DNA of 64,000 bases from YA12-FULL-51-18 sp041665305 (GTDB lineage Bacteria; Elusimicrobiota; Elusimicrobia; Elusimicrobiales; UBA9959). The DNA is taken from NCBI GenBank assembly GCA_041665305.1, contig JBAYJD010000010.1, positions 5,018-69,017 of the forward strand, written 5' to 3'. Each line of letters starts with the position of its first letter. Position 1 is the stretch's first letter. The notes beneath the pieces are model-generated. The model did not search any database, had not been told where the DNA came from, and worked only from the letters and a program-made list of their open reading frames with translations. The position numbers and the translations under genes are program-made. Shown here in pieces: positions 51,300-58,900 of this stretch.

Positions 51300-52034
51300 T
51301 TATTTGCCCCCCTTGGACTTGGAGTCGGACTGGAACAATTCCGCGAACGCGGAGTACGGGTTCTCGCGCGGCAGCTCGATGGTCTTATCCTCGAGCTCCG
51401 GTATGCGGCTCCCCCAGATCCCCAGACTTCCACCCTGGAAGCTGAGGAAGTATTTTGTTTGCGCGCCCACCTGCTTCTTGAAGCTGTTCCCGATTGCGTC
51501 CGCGTTGGCCGCTATGAAACCGGCTCCTTTGCCGCTCACGTTTATCCCGGCCGGGATTATGATGGACCCGCTCGCGTCGACTTTGGGGTCTTTTGTGTGG
51601 GCGATGAGGATGACGAATTTCCCGCTGGACTTCAGGTAGTGAATGAGGCTTTCAAGCTTCTTGCGCAGGTCGGCCCACAGCGACCACCCGTCTACGCCCG
51701 CTTTCCGGTCGGTCATGGACGTAAGCCCGGCGGCGCGTGCTATCTCGTCCTCGAACCAGTCCGACAGAACGTCTATGCTGTCCACCACGATGGTTTTGAC
51801 GCTCGGCTCGGCTATGAGCAGTTTCAGCGCGTCCCGGAACTCGACCAGGCTCTTGATTTCGTGCACGCGGCCGTCTATCCGGTCGCCGCCGCCCGGCTCC
51901 AGCTCCAGGACGTAGCTGCCCGGCCAGGACGCTGCGAGCGTTGTTTTGCCGCTCTTCGGCATTCCGACCAGTATCATTAACCCGTCATTCGGCAGCCCCT
52001 GCTTAGGAGCCGGTCTTGTCGTTATCAGCTTCAT
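51300..52034 (-). CDS. RecA-fold AAA ATPase (phage recombination)
   Basis: 244 aa. Walker A GMPKSGKTTLA near residue 30 and Walker B-like TIVVDSIDVL. The fold is of the Sak4/RecA-like phage ATPase class, which together with an SSB and a nuclease carries out single-strand annealing or strand exchange. Its neighbours (SSB-like, RecB-like nuclease) fit that role. Confidence 0.75.
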   Translation of the reverse strand: MKLITTRPAPKQGLPNDGLMILVGMPKSGKTTLAASWPGSYVLELEPGGGDRIDGRVHEIKSLVEFRDALKLLIAEPSVKTIVVDSIDVLSDWFEDEIARAAGLTSMTDRKAGVDGWSLWADLRKKLESLIHYLKSSGKFVILIAHTKDPKVDASGSIIIPAGINVSGKGAGFIAANADAIGNSFKKQVGAQTKYFLSFQGGSLGIWGSRIPELEDKTIELPRENPYSAFAELFQSDSKSKGGK

Positions 52035-52059
52035 GTTTTCCTCCGTTTAGGTTTTATGT

Positions 52060-52839
52060 TTACCACTCAACAAAATGCGGTTTCGCCAGCGACTCCTTGA
52101 GCGTTTTGGCGGCAAGGAATGCGGCGAACGACTCTTGCAGACTCGCCACCTCTTTGGCCTCGAATTCTATGGGGAGCTTCTTACCGAAGCGGACTATGAA
52201 CGCCTCCGCGCAGTCGGCGCCAAACGTCTCTTTGAACGCCTGCGCGTAAGCCGCGACCTGTAGTGCGTACTCGTCGTATATGCCGGAACTTGTCTTCCAG
52301 TCCAATAGGACGAGTTTGCCGTTGCGGACTCCGAGCGCGTCCAGGCTGCCGCCGTAGCCGTACTGGGTGGACGCGACCTTGGTGTCGCCCATGACCAGCT
52401 GGATGCCCATCTTGCCCCACCAATCCTTGAATGCCTTTACGGGGCCCTCGATGGCGGCCGGCAGCGACTCCGGCTCTTTGCCGTGGATAATGAGGTCTAT
52501 GAATGCGTGCGCCTGGCTGCCGAGGTCGGCAGCCTCGTCTTTCAGCTTGTCGGGCCGCCGCTTCGCGTCCTCCAATACAGCCTGGACCCACGCCTTGTTG
52601 ATGACGAGCCGGGCAGATTGCCGCCCGTCCAGCCGTTCCATAAGGGCGTTTTCCACCATGCCGAGCGCTTCCCGCTTGGCCCAGGGCACCAGCGCGGGCT
52701 TGTTGATGACGGACAGCATCCCGGTCACGCCGGGGTAGCGGGTGGTTCTGCCGTCAATCGTTACGTCGTAGAAGTGTGATCTTCGCTCTACCGCGAGGTC
52801 GACTTTATACAACGGTGCCGGAATATCAATGGTTTCCAT
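52060..52839 (-). CDS. RecB-like PD-(D/E)xK exonuclease
   Basis: 259 aa. The nuclease signature GGSLDALGVRNGKLVLLDWK holds the Asp and the D-x-K, followed by the QxxxY-type motif ALQVAAYAQAF. A His in LGSQAHAFID marks the N-terminal side of the active site. Likely a 5' exonuclease in the recombination set. Confidence 0.8.
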   Translation of the reverse strand: METIDIPAPLYKVDLAVERRSHFYDVTIDGRTTRYPGVTGMLSVINKPALVPWAKREALGMVENALMERLDGRQSARLVINKAWVQAVLEDAKRRPDKLKDEAADLGSQAHAFIDLIIHGKEPESLPAAIEGPVKAFKDWWGKMGIQLVMGDTKVASTQYGYGGSLDALGVRNGKLVLLDWKTSSGIYDEYALQVAAYAQAFKETFGADCAEAFIVRFGKKLPIEFEAKEVASLQESFAAFLAAKTLKESLAKPHFVEW

Positions 52840-52863
52840 GTTTTTTGACTCCTTTTTTGGGTT

Positions 52864-53370
52864 TTACCGGGACAGTCCGCTGTCCGCGTGTGTTTTGCGC
52901 CAGTCGCTTATCCAATCGCCGATTTCGTTCCACTTGCTGCCGAGCGCGGTTTTGATGTCCATGCGCTCCTGGGATGCTTCCAGAATCCTGCCGTTGCTGA
53001 CTTTAAGCTGCTTGGGGACTGCTATCTCGCCTTTGAGGAACTTCTTGCCGAGGTCGGTGACTTGGTATATGCCTTGATGCCAATGTTCGGGGTCTTGTTC
53101 CAGCAGGTGCCAGTACTTGAGGTCGCCCAGGCGGGCGTAGCGGGTGGTGAATCCCGCGTTTCGGATATCCTTGGAGAACACGACGTCGCGAAGGAATTCT
53201 GATTTGATGTGGCTCTTGGAGTCGGCGCGGTCAGCCCGCCATTCCACCGTCGAGTCCTTCGACAGCTTAACAGCGGCGATGAACAGCAGGGCCATGAAGC
53301 GGTCGAGCGATTTTACTCCGGCTTTCAGCTTCCGTCCGCAGGTCGGGCAGATTTCGGATTCGCAGCTCAT
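52864..53370 (-). CDS. phage protein with zinc-ribbon N-terminus
   Basis: 168 aa from ATG 53370 (ATGA overlap with the previous stop at 53367). Begins CESEICPTCGRKL, a zinc-knuckle pattern, and continues as a helical, winged-helix-like domain (YARLGDLKYWHLLEQ, IYQVTDLGKKFL). A DNA-binding role in replication is likely; no family name. Confidence 0.55.
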   Translation of the reverse strand: MSCESEICPTCGRKLKAGVKSLDRFMALLFIAAVKLSKDSTVEWRADRADSKSHIKSEFLRDVVFSKDIRNAGFTTRYARLGDLKYWHLLEQDPEHWHQGIYQVTDLGKKFLKGEIAVPKQLKVSNGRILEASQERMDIKTALGSKWNEIGDWISDWRKTHADSGLSR

Positions 53371-53669
53371 GACCGGCCTCCCTTCGGAAGCCGGTCCACA
53401 CGGAAGCCGTTCTCGCCGTACTGTTTTATCAGGAAGCCGGACATCAGCTTCGCCAGGTGCTCGCCGCACTCGGTCCCGCCCTCTACGAGGCAGGCCGGGC
53501 GTTTCGGGTCCAGTTTGTAGTCCGTTTCCAGCTTGAGCCTGGCGCGGCCGTAGATGAGCTCGGTTTCTTTGACCGCCAGTGTAAGGATTGCCTGCAGGAT
53601 GTCCCCGTTCGCCCGTCCCTTGGGTACGGAGAACTTGTAGATCGTCGCGGATGCCGTAGTCTTCGTCAT
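53367..53669 (-). CDS. small phage protein of unknown function
   Basis: 100 aa from ATG 53669, with GCGGAGGCGAAT before it. Begins MTKTTASATIYKF, beta-rich and ends basic. Overlaps the next gene by 4 bp; 49 bp separate it from the sigma-like gene. Confidence 0.5.
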   Translation of the reverse strand: MTKTTASATIYKFSVPKGRANGDILQAILTLAVKETELIYGRARLKLETDYKLDPKRPACLVEGGTECGEHLAKLMSGFLIKQYGENGFRVDRLPKGGRS

Positions 53670-53718
53670 ATTCGCCTCCGCAGGATAAAGACGAACGAGA
53701 AGCCCAAAATGACGAAAA

Positions 53719-54246
53719 CTATTTTTCATGGCCCAGCCCCAGCTCGGCCAGCGAGGCCTTTAGCTTGCCTATCCAGTAATTAACCGTCATCCGGGGCTTG
53801 CCGAGCCGCGCCGCCAGACGGACCTGGCTGCCACCCTCCTCCATGAGCAGGGTCCATAGCTCGCGCAGCTCTGGCGATAGGGTTTCCAGCGCGAGTCTTA
53901 TGGCCGCAGTTGATTCCGGGCGGTCGCCCGGGTGCGGAGTGATATCTTCCCAGGAGAACCTTTCCCCGTTCTTATCGGTGACCTCCATGGGCCGGAACAG
54001 CGCCTCGCCGGCCTTCCATCTGCGGATGTAGTCGTGCGCGGTATTAAACAAGCACTTGGCGAGAAACGCCTTTCGATCCCTCAACTCCCGCCGCTTGCCG
54101 CTTTTCAGGGCCGATACTTTCCTGAACAGCTCGGCTTCCAGGTCATTCCACTCCGGGAAGCCGGCGAACGAGCGCGCGATGCCCCTCGCCAGCTCCACCT
54201 CCCAATCCTCTATCGGACATGCGTGAGCCTTCCCTTTAACGGACAT
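53719..54246 (-). CDS. sigma-70-like or terminal transcription regulator
   Basis: 175 aa, strong ribosome site CGAGGAGGCGG. A sigma region 2-like segment (LRDRKAFLAKCLFNTAHDYIRRWKAG) and a region 4-like helix-turn-helix (SQVRLAARLGKPRMTVNYWIGKL) resemble ECF-type sigma factors, with the LSPELRELWTLL stretch before the second helix. It is first in the replication operon, after a strong terminator. Confidence 0.6.
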   Translation of the reverse strand: MSVKGKAHACPIEDWEVELARGIARSFAGFPEWNDLEAELFRKVSALKSGKRRELRDRKAFLAKCLFNTAHDYIRRWKAGEALFRPMEVTDKNGERFSWEDITPHPGDRPESTAAIRLALETLSPELRELWTLLMEEGGSQVRLAARLGKPRMTVNYWIGKLKASLAELGLGHEK

Positions 54247-54296
54247 GAGCCGCCTCCTCGCGTTAAGGGATGCGTTCGCGCGAGAACAGCGGCTCC

Positions 54297-54356
54297 AATA
54301 AAAAAGAGCCCAGTCGCTAAAAACGGGAACGCATCCCGAGTTTAACGACCAGGCTC
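54297..54356 (-). terminator. intrinsic terminator ending the repressor-HEPN operon
   Basis: On the minus strand GAGCCTGGTCG pairs with CGACTGGGCTC (11 bp, two G-U), enclosing a second hairpin CGGGA/TCCCG with its own TTTTT. It is followed by TTTTTTATT. It lies downstream of the HEPN gene and upstream of the sigma-like gene. More hairpins fill 54357-54475. Confidence 0.8.
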
Positions 54357-54475
54357 AAGCGAGGCGCTGGCCCTCATGGGGCTCTGGCCTGCTAAGGCGG
54401 CTCTTTTAAGGTCGCCGGATCACACAGCCTTGGCTGCGGGTCCGAAGTAATTTTCTACGAATTTTGTTTTCAATG

Positions 54476-55675
54476 CTAACAACGAAATTTCTTTTCCTTC
54501 CCATTCACGCAGTCATAATATGTTCCTCGGTAATCAAGAATCCGAAGAAGTAATCGATTAATAAGGTCTGTCAGCCTTAAATAATGTGGGAATGATGACC
54601 TGCGATAACCACCTCGAAGTGTTCCAGAATGGACCACTTTATTTCGTAACGCAATGAACTTAAATTTTCGTCTCCGTAGACGGAAGTGCTGATAAAGCAA
54701 TTCCAATAGTTCGCTGAAATACCAACGCTGCCTAGTTCCCGGTTTTCGTACTGGCAGGCCTTTCCAAATGCGGAAATTCTCTTTCAGAGATTCCATTGCT
54801 GTGCCTGCAAGTAAATACTTAAATTCGCTGACTGTTTCGTGTTTAGATTTCACCTCGTATTCTATCGCGACGTGAATCTTTAATCTGCTTCTCCACCGAC
54901 GATATTCCGGGTAACACTGCGACAAGAAATTGGGAATAGTCGGAGGATTTATGTCATCGCATATTACTGGCAATGATGGAGAATAATCGAAAGTGAGGGT
55001 GTCTAGGTGGTGGCATAATACTGGATTGTGCACGGTGTCTAAAAGCTCTAGAGCTATCCAGTTGATTTTCGTTCCGGTCGCAAAAGACAGCATTTCACAG
55101 ATATTTGTTGCGAATCTCTTCTCACCATCCCAGCCAAAGTTCTTTGTCGTGGTAAATTCAAGTGTGGATGTGACCTCGATGCCTCGCTCTTTTCTAAGGC
55201 GTGTTCGAATTGTGTCATAGTCGGTTAAATGCCGTATTGTAATATTGTGCGAGCCCACACGTGTGCAGAAGTGGTCACGACTGCCTCCGCCATTGGCTGC
55301 GCGTGTAAAGTTAATCCCGTGAAATATAAAATTTGTTAAAAAGAAACGAATAATAAATGGCCCGGGAGGAATTGTATTGTTTTGCAGCTCTAAATGTGAA
55401 GCAACAAACCCCAATTTAGTGAAAGACTTGCGCCCAATACTTCCCCCCACATGATTCAGTGTAATGCGTAGATTGCTGAAGGCGTATCCCCCCGCTAATT
55501 TGCCTGATAATGTGAACCCTGGTGTTTCCACCGCTATTCCATGGTTGCCAGTAAATGCACAGCGTCCAGATATCTCTCCATCTGAATTCTGATAAATACG
55601 GAATCGACAATTCACACTTAGATTATTCGGACCGGAAATGATTCCTCGTCCTGAATATCGTCTAAACATGGTCAT
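54476..55675 (-). CDS. HEPN-domain protein (ApeA-like), candidate abortive infection factor
   Basis: 399 aa from ATG 55675, with GGAGGAATAAT upstream. The C-terminal domain carries LRNKVVHSG, the R-x4-H signature of HEPN ribonucleases (R344, H349). The N-terminal ~200 residues are beta-rich (YQNSDGEISGRCAF, GFTLSGKLAGGY), as in ApeA-type defence proteins whose N-terminus senses infection. It is co-directional with, and just downstream of, the phage repressor, so it is likely made in the lysogen. Toxic RNase activity on infection is inference. Confidence 0.65.
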   Translation of the reverse strand: MTMFRRYSGRGIISGPNNLSVNCRFRIYQNSDGEISGRCAFTGNHGIAVETPGFTLSGKLAGGYAFSNLRITLNHVGGSIGRKSFTKLGFVASHLELQNNTIPPGPFIIRFFLTNFIFHGINFTRAANGGGSRDHFCTRVGSHNITIRHLTDYDTIRTRLRKERGIEVTSTLEFTTTKNFGWDGEKRFATNICEMLSFATGTKINWIALELLDTVHNPVLCHHLDTLTFDYSPSLPVICDDINPPTIPNFLSQCYPEYRRWRSRLKIHVAIEYEVKSKHETVSEFKYLLAGTAMESLKENFRIWKGLPVRKPGTRQRWYFSELLELLYQHFRLRRRKFKFIALRNKVVHSGTLRGGYRRSSFPHYLRLTDLINRLLLRILDYRGTYYDCVNGKEKKFRC

Positions 55676-55676
55676 A

Positions 55677-55850
55677 TTATTCCTCCGGTGCCTCTGTTTT
55701 TTTAAGGCGCGACGACCCAATTACGGCCTCAAATTCGTGGCCGCAGTGTTTGCATTTTACTTCCATATCGCAAGTGCGGACTTTCGCGACCTTGTGCCCG
55801 CACTTCGGGCACGCAACCCAGGTGTTCCTCTTCGTGGTGACTTCGTCCAT
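55677..55850 (-). CDS. small zinc-ribbon protein (Com-like)
   Basis: 57 aa. CPKCGHK near residue 14 and CKHCGHEF near residue 33 form a classical zinc ribbon. Size and motif spacing recall Mu Com, the translational activator of mom, but homology is not shown. It lies between the repressor and HEPN genes; its TAA is in the HEPN ribosome region. A Mom-like gene is elsewhere in the prophage. Confidence 0.6.
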   Translation of the reverse strand: MDEVTTKRNTWVACPKCGHKVAKVRTCDMEVKCKHCGHEFEAVIGSSRLKKTEAPEE

Positions 55851-55863
55851 AATGCCCCCTAAA

Positions 55864-56505
55864 TTATGCTCGTCTTAAATTCTTCGCCTTCCGAATTAAC
55901 AGCGTCATCCTGCCCACTATGCGGAAGTCGGAATCCTCCGGAGTAACGACAATCGGTTCCATATTGTCGTTCTCCGGGATTAGCAGATGATTCCCTTTGG
56001 AATCCCGGCCGTATTTCTTTAACGTCGCCCCGCCTTCGTAGATGGCGACTACGATATCGCCAGGATCAGCAGTCGTCTGCTGTTTGGCTATCACGTAATC
56101 GCCCGAGTATATTCCGGCTTTCACCATGCTGTCACCTTTTACTGGAAACATGCAAAACTCTCCTGCGCCGGTTAAAGACTTTGAAAGCCAGTGGACCTCA
56201 TCCGTGTCGTCTGATAGTGTCTTTGGACTACCCAAGGGGACCGTTGCCAGGCACTCTGGAATCGGTGTAAGGGCCGCCCACTCCGGTCGCACCATCCCGG
56301 AGGTAGGCTTCAGACTGCGGAACTTCCGTTTCTCCTTTTTAAGGAAGCCTTTTTTTACCAAGGCGTCTATATGCCCGGACACTCCTTTGATGGAGGCGAA
56401 GCCGAAATGGGTTCCTATCTCCCTAAAAGTAGGCGCTGCCCCGGTTTTCTGGATGGTATGCGTGATAAAATCCAGCACCTGCTGCTGTTTTTTTGTCAGT
56501 TCCAT
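55864..56505 (-). CDS. LexA-type phage repressor
   Basis: 213 aa. The winged helix (TFREIGTHFGFASIKGVSGHI) and S24 latent protease are clear. Spacing matches E. coli LexA exactly: G92, S126 (VKGDSM) and K163 (TLKKY) stand 34 and 37 residues apart as do G85, S119 and K156. The cleavage site is Leu91-Gly92 rather than the usual Ala-Gly. It is divergent from the recombinase operon with an operator between. Confidence 0.88.
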   Translation of the reverse strand: MELTKKQQQVLDFITHTIQKTGAAPTFREIGTHFGFASIKGVSGHIDALVKKGFLKKEKRKFRSLKPTSGMVRPEWAALTPIPECLATVPLGSPKTLSDDTDEVHWLSKSLTGAGEFCMFPVKGDSMVKAGIYSGDYVIAKQQTTADPGDIVVAIYEGGATLKKYGRDSKGNHLLIPENDNMEPIVVTPEDSDFRIVGRMTLLIRKAKNLRRA

Positions 56506-56568
56506 TATCGCGTCTCCCGAGTGGTTTTGGAAAGGTTCTTGCTGCGACTAGCCCCGAATCAAATAATA

Positions 56569-56584
56569 GTAAACAAATGTTCAC
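56569..56584. promoter_or_regulatory. candidate LexA-type operator
   Basis: GTAAACAAATGTTCAC is a near-perfect dyad (GTNAACANNTGTTNAC) related to Gram-positive-type SOS boxes. It sits 64 bp upstream of the repressor start and about 210 bp from the divergent recombinase operon, as expected for an autoregulated switch. Confidence 0.6.
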
Positions 56585-56790
56585 TATGTCAAATCTTACC
56601 TGCTTTTTCGCTGGAAAATAGATGACAAAGCGGCCTCCCTGAGCGGGCTCAAATTCACTTATTCGAAACTCTTTCTGCGAATAAACGGTAGGAAACTGCT
56701 GAACAGTATAACCATTCATTTCCACGCATGTCAAATTTTTCCTCGTTCGTCATTTTGGCCGCCTCAATCGTCTTTATTGGCGAGGCGATT

Positions 56791-56970
56791 ATGACCGATA
56801 TCCGAATAAAAATCATAGAAGAAATGACTCCCGACGAGAGGTTTAGGCGCGTTGTGGAGATCCTGACGGCAGCGTCACTACGGCTTTTGAAAAAGCAGAA
56901 AGAGGCGCAGTTGCCTGATGCCGAGCGAATCAAAAAGCCCTTGATTATCGACGAGAAAGAAGGTAAGTGA
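56791..56970 (+). CDS. small protein upstream of serine recombinase
   Basis: 59 aa from ATG 56791, with GCGAGGCGATT before it; a longer reading from 56728 adds a hydrophobic segment but has no ribosome site. Helical and basic. Small ORFs preceding large serine recombinases are common. The next ATG follows by 7 bp. Confidence 0.6.
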   Translation: MTDIRIKIIEEMTPDERFRRVVEILTAASLRLLKKQKEAQLPDAERIKKPLIIDEKEGK

Positions 56971-56976
56971 TCATAT

Positions 56977-58605
56977 ATGGCTAACAGAAGAATAGACCCA
57001 CCGCCGGAGCCGGAAAAGCCCAAGATCCTGTCCTGCGCCATTTACACGCGCAAATCCACGGACGAAAACCTTAACACGAACTTCAACTCGCTGGACTCCC
57101 AGAGGGAATACTGCCAGGCGTTCATAAAGAGCCGGGAGCCGGAGGGCTGGAGTGTGTGTCTTGAAGAATACAGCGACCCCGGTTTTACTGGCGGCAACAT
57201 GGACCGCCCTGCGCTAAAGAGGCTTATCTCCGATGCCCGGCAGGGAAAGTTTCATGTGGTCGTCTGTTATAAATACGACCGGCTCAGCCGCAACACGCGG
57301 GATTTCCTTCATATCCTCGATACTTTTGAGAAGAACGGCGTGGCATTCGTATCCGTAACACAGCCGATAGACACCACCTCTTCGGTCGGCAGGCTGATGC
57401 GGTCCATCCTGATGGACTTTGCCCAGTTCGAGCGTGAGATGATAAGCGAACGGACGCGCGACAAGATGGCGGCTATGGCTAGGAAAGGGAAATGGGTCGG
57501 CGGCCATCCTATCATCGGCTACGAGTATGACAAGAAGAATAAGATTCTCCTGGTCAATCCAGATGAAGCGAAGCTTGTGCGTGAAATCTTCGACACCTAC
57601 ATCCGGACGACGTCCCTGCTGGCCACAGCAAAGTGGGCGACCGACAAGGGTTACACCATGAAAGGCTGGACTACGGAAAAAGGCCAGCAGCGCGGCGGCC
57701 GTACATTCAACAAGGCGAATCTGAGCTACCTCATAAACAATCCTGTTTTTACCGGCAAGATCGCTTATAAGCGGGAAATTTTTAAGGGAGAGCATCCGGC
57801 CATCATCCCGGACGATGTCTTCGAACAGGCGCACAGAATCCTCCGGGCCAACTGGAAAGGAAAATCGCATAAACATTTCGAGGACCGGAAGCACAACTAT
57901 CTCCTGGGCGGCCTTGTCCGGTGCGCGTTCTGTAATTCTACGATGACGCCGACAACCAGCCGCCCCCGGAAGGGCGAGCGGTATTTCTACTATCACTGCA
58001 TCTCGGTCAACAAGATGGACAGGACCGCTTGTGATGTCAGACGGGTCCCAGCCAAGGCGCTTGAGGGCTTTGTGCTGAAACGGCTGGAATTGCTGAGTAA
58101 GAGCAAGGATGTCGTGGAAACCGTCATTAAAGGCACGATTGACGACTCTGACCGGGTCCTGCCGGGCAAGCGCGACGAGAAAAGCCGCTTAAGCGCGGAA
58201 TTAGGCCGGGTGGAGGGCGATGTCAGGAACCTTGTGAACGTTCTGGCGCAGGAGGGCGCGGATTCCCCCCGCTACAGGGTAATTATGGACAGGCTGGACG
58301 AATCACAGGCCAAAAAGGATGCGGTGCGGACCAGGCTGTTCGCCCTGGACAAAGAAATCATGGAATACGAGGGCCGGGAGGTGGATGCGGAGATCGTCCG
58401 GCAAAATCTTGAGCATTTCCTGCGGCTTTTCGGGCAATGCAGCTATGATGAGCAGAAAGAGCTCCTGAAGCTCCTTATACGCGACGTCTACTACGACGGC
58501 AAGAATTCGCGCGTTAAAATAGCACTGAGGCCGGTTTCCGGGGCTTGGGGCGATGTGGCCCACTTGGAAGGATTGTTCGATGACAGTCAAAAATGGGGTG
58601 GCTGA
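56977..58605 (+). CDS. large serine recombinase (phage integrase)
   Basis: 542 aa. Catalytic domain with nucleophile S27 (YTRKS), then SLDSQREYCQAF and the RLSRN and DFAQFEREMISER segments. The recombinase domain follows (KKNKILLVNPDEAKLV), then a zinc ribbon (LVRCAFCNSTM ... YHCIS ... CDVRRV) and a coiled-coil (about 395-470). The stop lies inside the tRNA-His 3' end, so integration defines the C-terminus. In the excised circle the frame would continue into the helix-turn-helix ORF at 1051-1560, giving about 711 aa. Confidence 0.92.
   Translation: MANRRIDPPPEPEKPKILSCAIYTRKSTDENLNTNFNSLDSQREYCQAFIKSREPEGWSVCLEEYSDPGFTGGNMDRPALKRLISDARQGKFHVVVCYKYDRLSRNTRDFLHILDTFEKNGVAFVSVTQPIDTTSSVGRLMRSILMDFAQFEREMISERTRDKMAAMARKGKWVGGHPIIGYEYDKKNKILLVNPDEAKLVREIFDTYIRTTSLLATAKWATDKGYTMKGWTTEKGQQRGGRTFNKANLSYLINNPVFTGKIAYKREIFKGEHPAIIPDDVFEQAHRILRANWKGKSHKHFEDRKHNYLLGGLVRCAFCNSTMTPTTSRPRKGERYFYYHCISVNKMDRTACDVRRVPAKALEGFVLKRLELLSKSKDVVETVIKGTIDDSDRVLPGKRDEKSRLSAELGRVEGDVRNLVNVLAQEGADSPRYRVIMDRLDESQAKKDAVRTRLFALDKEIMEYEGREVDAEIVRQNLEHFLRLFGQCSYDEQKELLKLLIRDVYYDGKNSRVKIALRPVSGAWGDVAHLEGLFDDSQKWGG
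58503..58602 (+). repeat. right 100-bp repeat (attR side)
   Basis: Matches 951-1050 at roughly 84% without gaps. It encodes the recombinase C-terminus; its last nine bases are the tRNA-His 3' end. The exact 17-bp core is 58586-58602. Confidence 0.75.
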
Positions 58606-58670
58606 CGGGATTTGAACCCGCGACCTCTCGGGCCACAGCCGAGCGCTCTAACCACTGAGCTACAACCACC
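58594..58670 (-). tRNA. tRNA-His (GTG), integration target
   Basis: 77 nt including encoded CCA and the extra 5' G(-1) paired to C73, a hallmark of tRNA-His. Acceptor GTGGTTG pairs CAGCCAC; anticodon loop CTGTGGC gives anticodon GTG; T-loop GGTTCAAATCC. A T run follows the CCA. Its 3' end forms part of the core repeat, so the gene is rebuilt intact after integration. Confidence 0.95.
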
Positions 58671-58900
58671 ATTACAACTTGGATGCGCGATCTAATACGT
58701 GGCAAACCGGCTCACCTTTAGTGGATGAACCAAGATACTATTCTAAAATTTTATGAGGCTATTGGCAATAGGATCACCTTGTTAATTCGGGGCACGGGTA
58801 TGTCCGGATAGGTGTTTGCCGGAGTATAAGTTTTCAGTTATAATACGCTAATGGAGCTTAGGTGGCCGCCGTTATGGGGCACAAACGCTGCGGGGGTGTT

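Noticed and set aside
54357..54475. tRNA-like gene after the HEPN gene
   Set aside because: Hairpins are present but there is no T-loop consensus, CCA or consistent cloverleaf.
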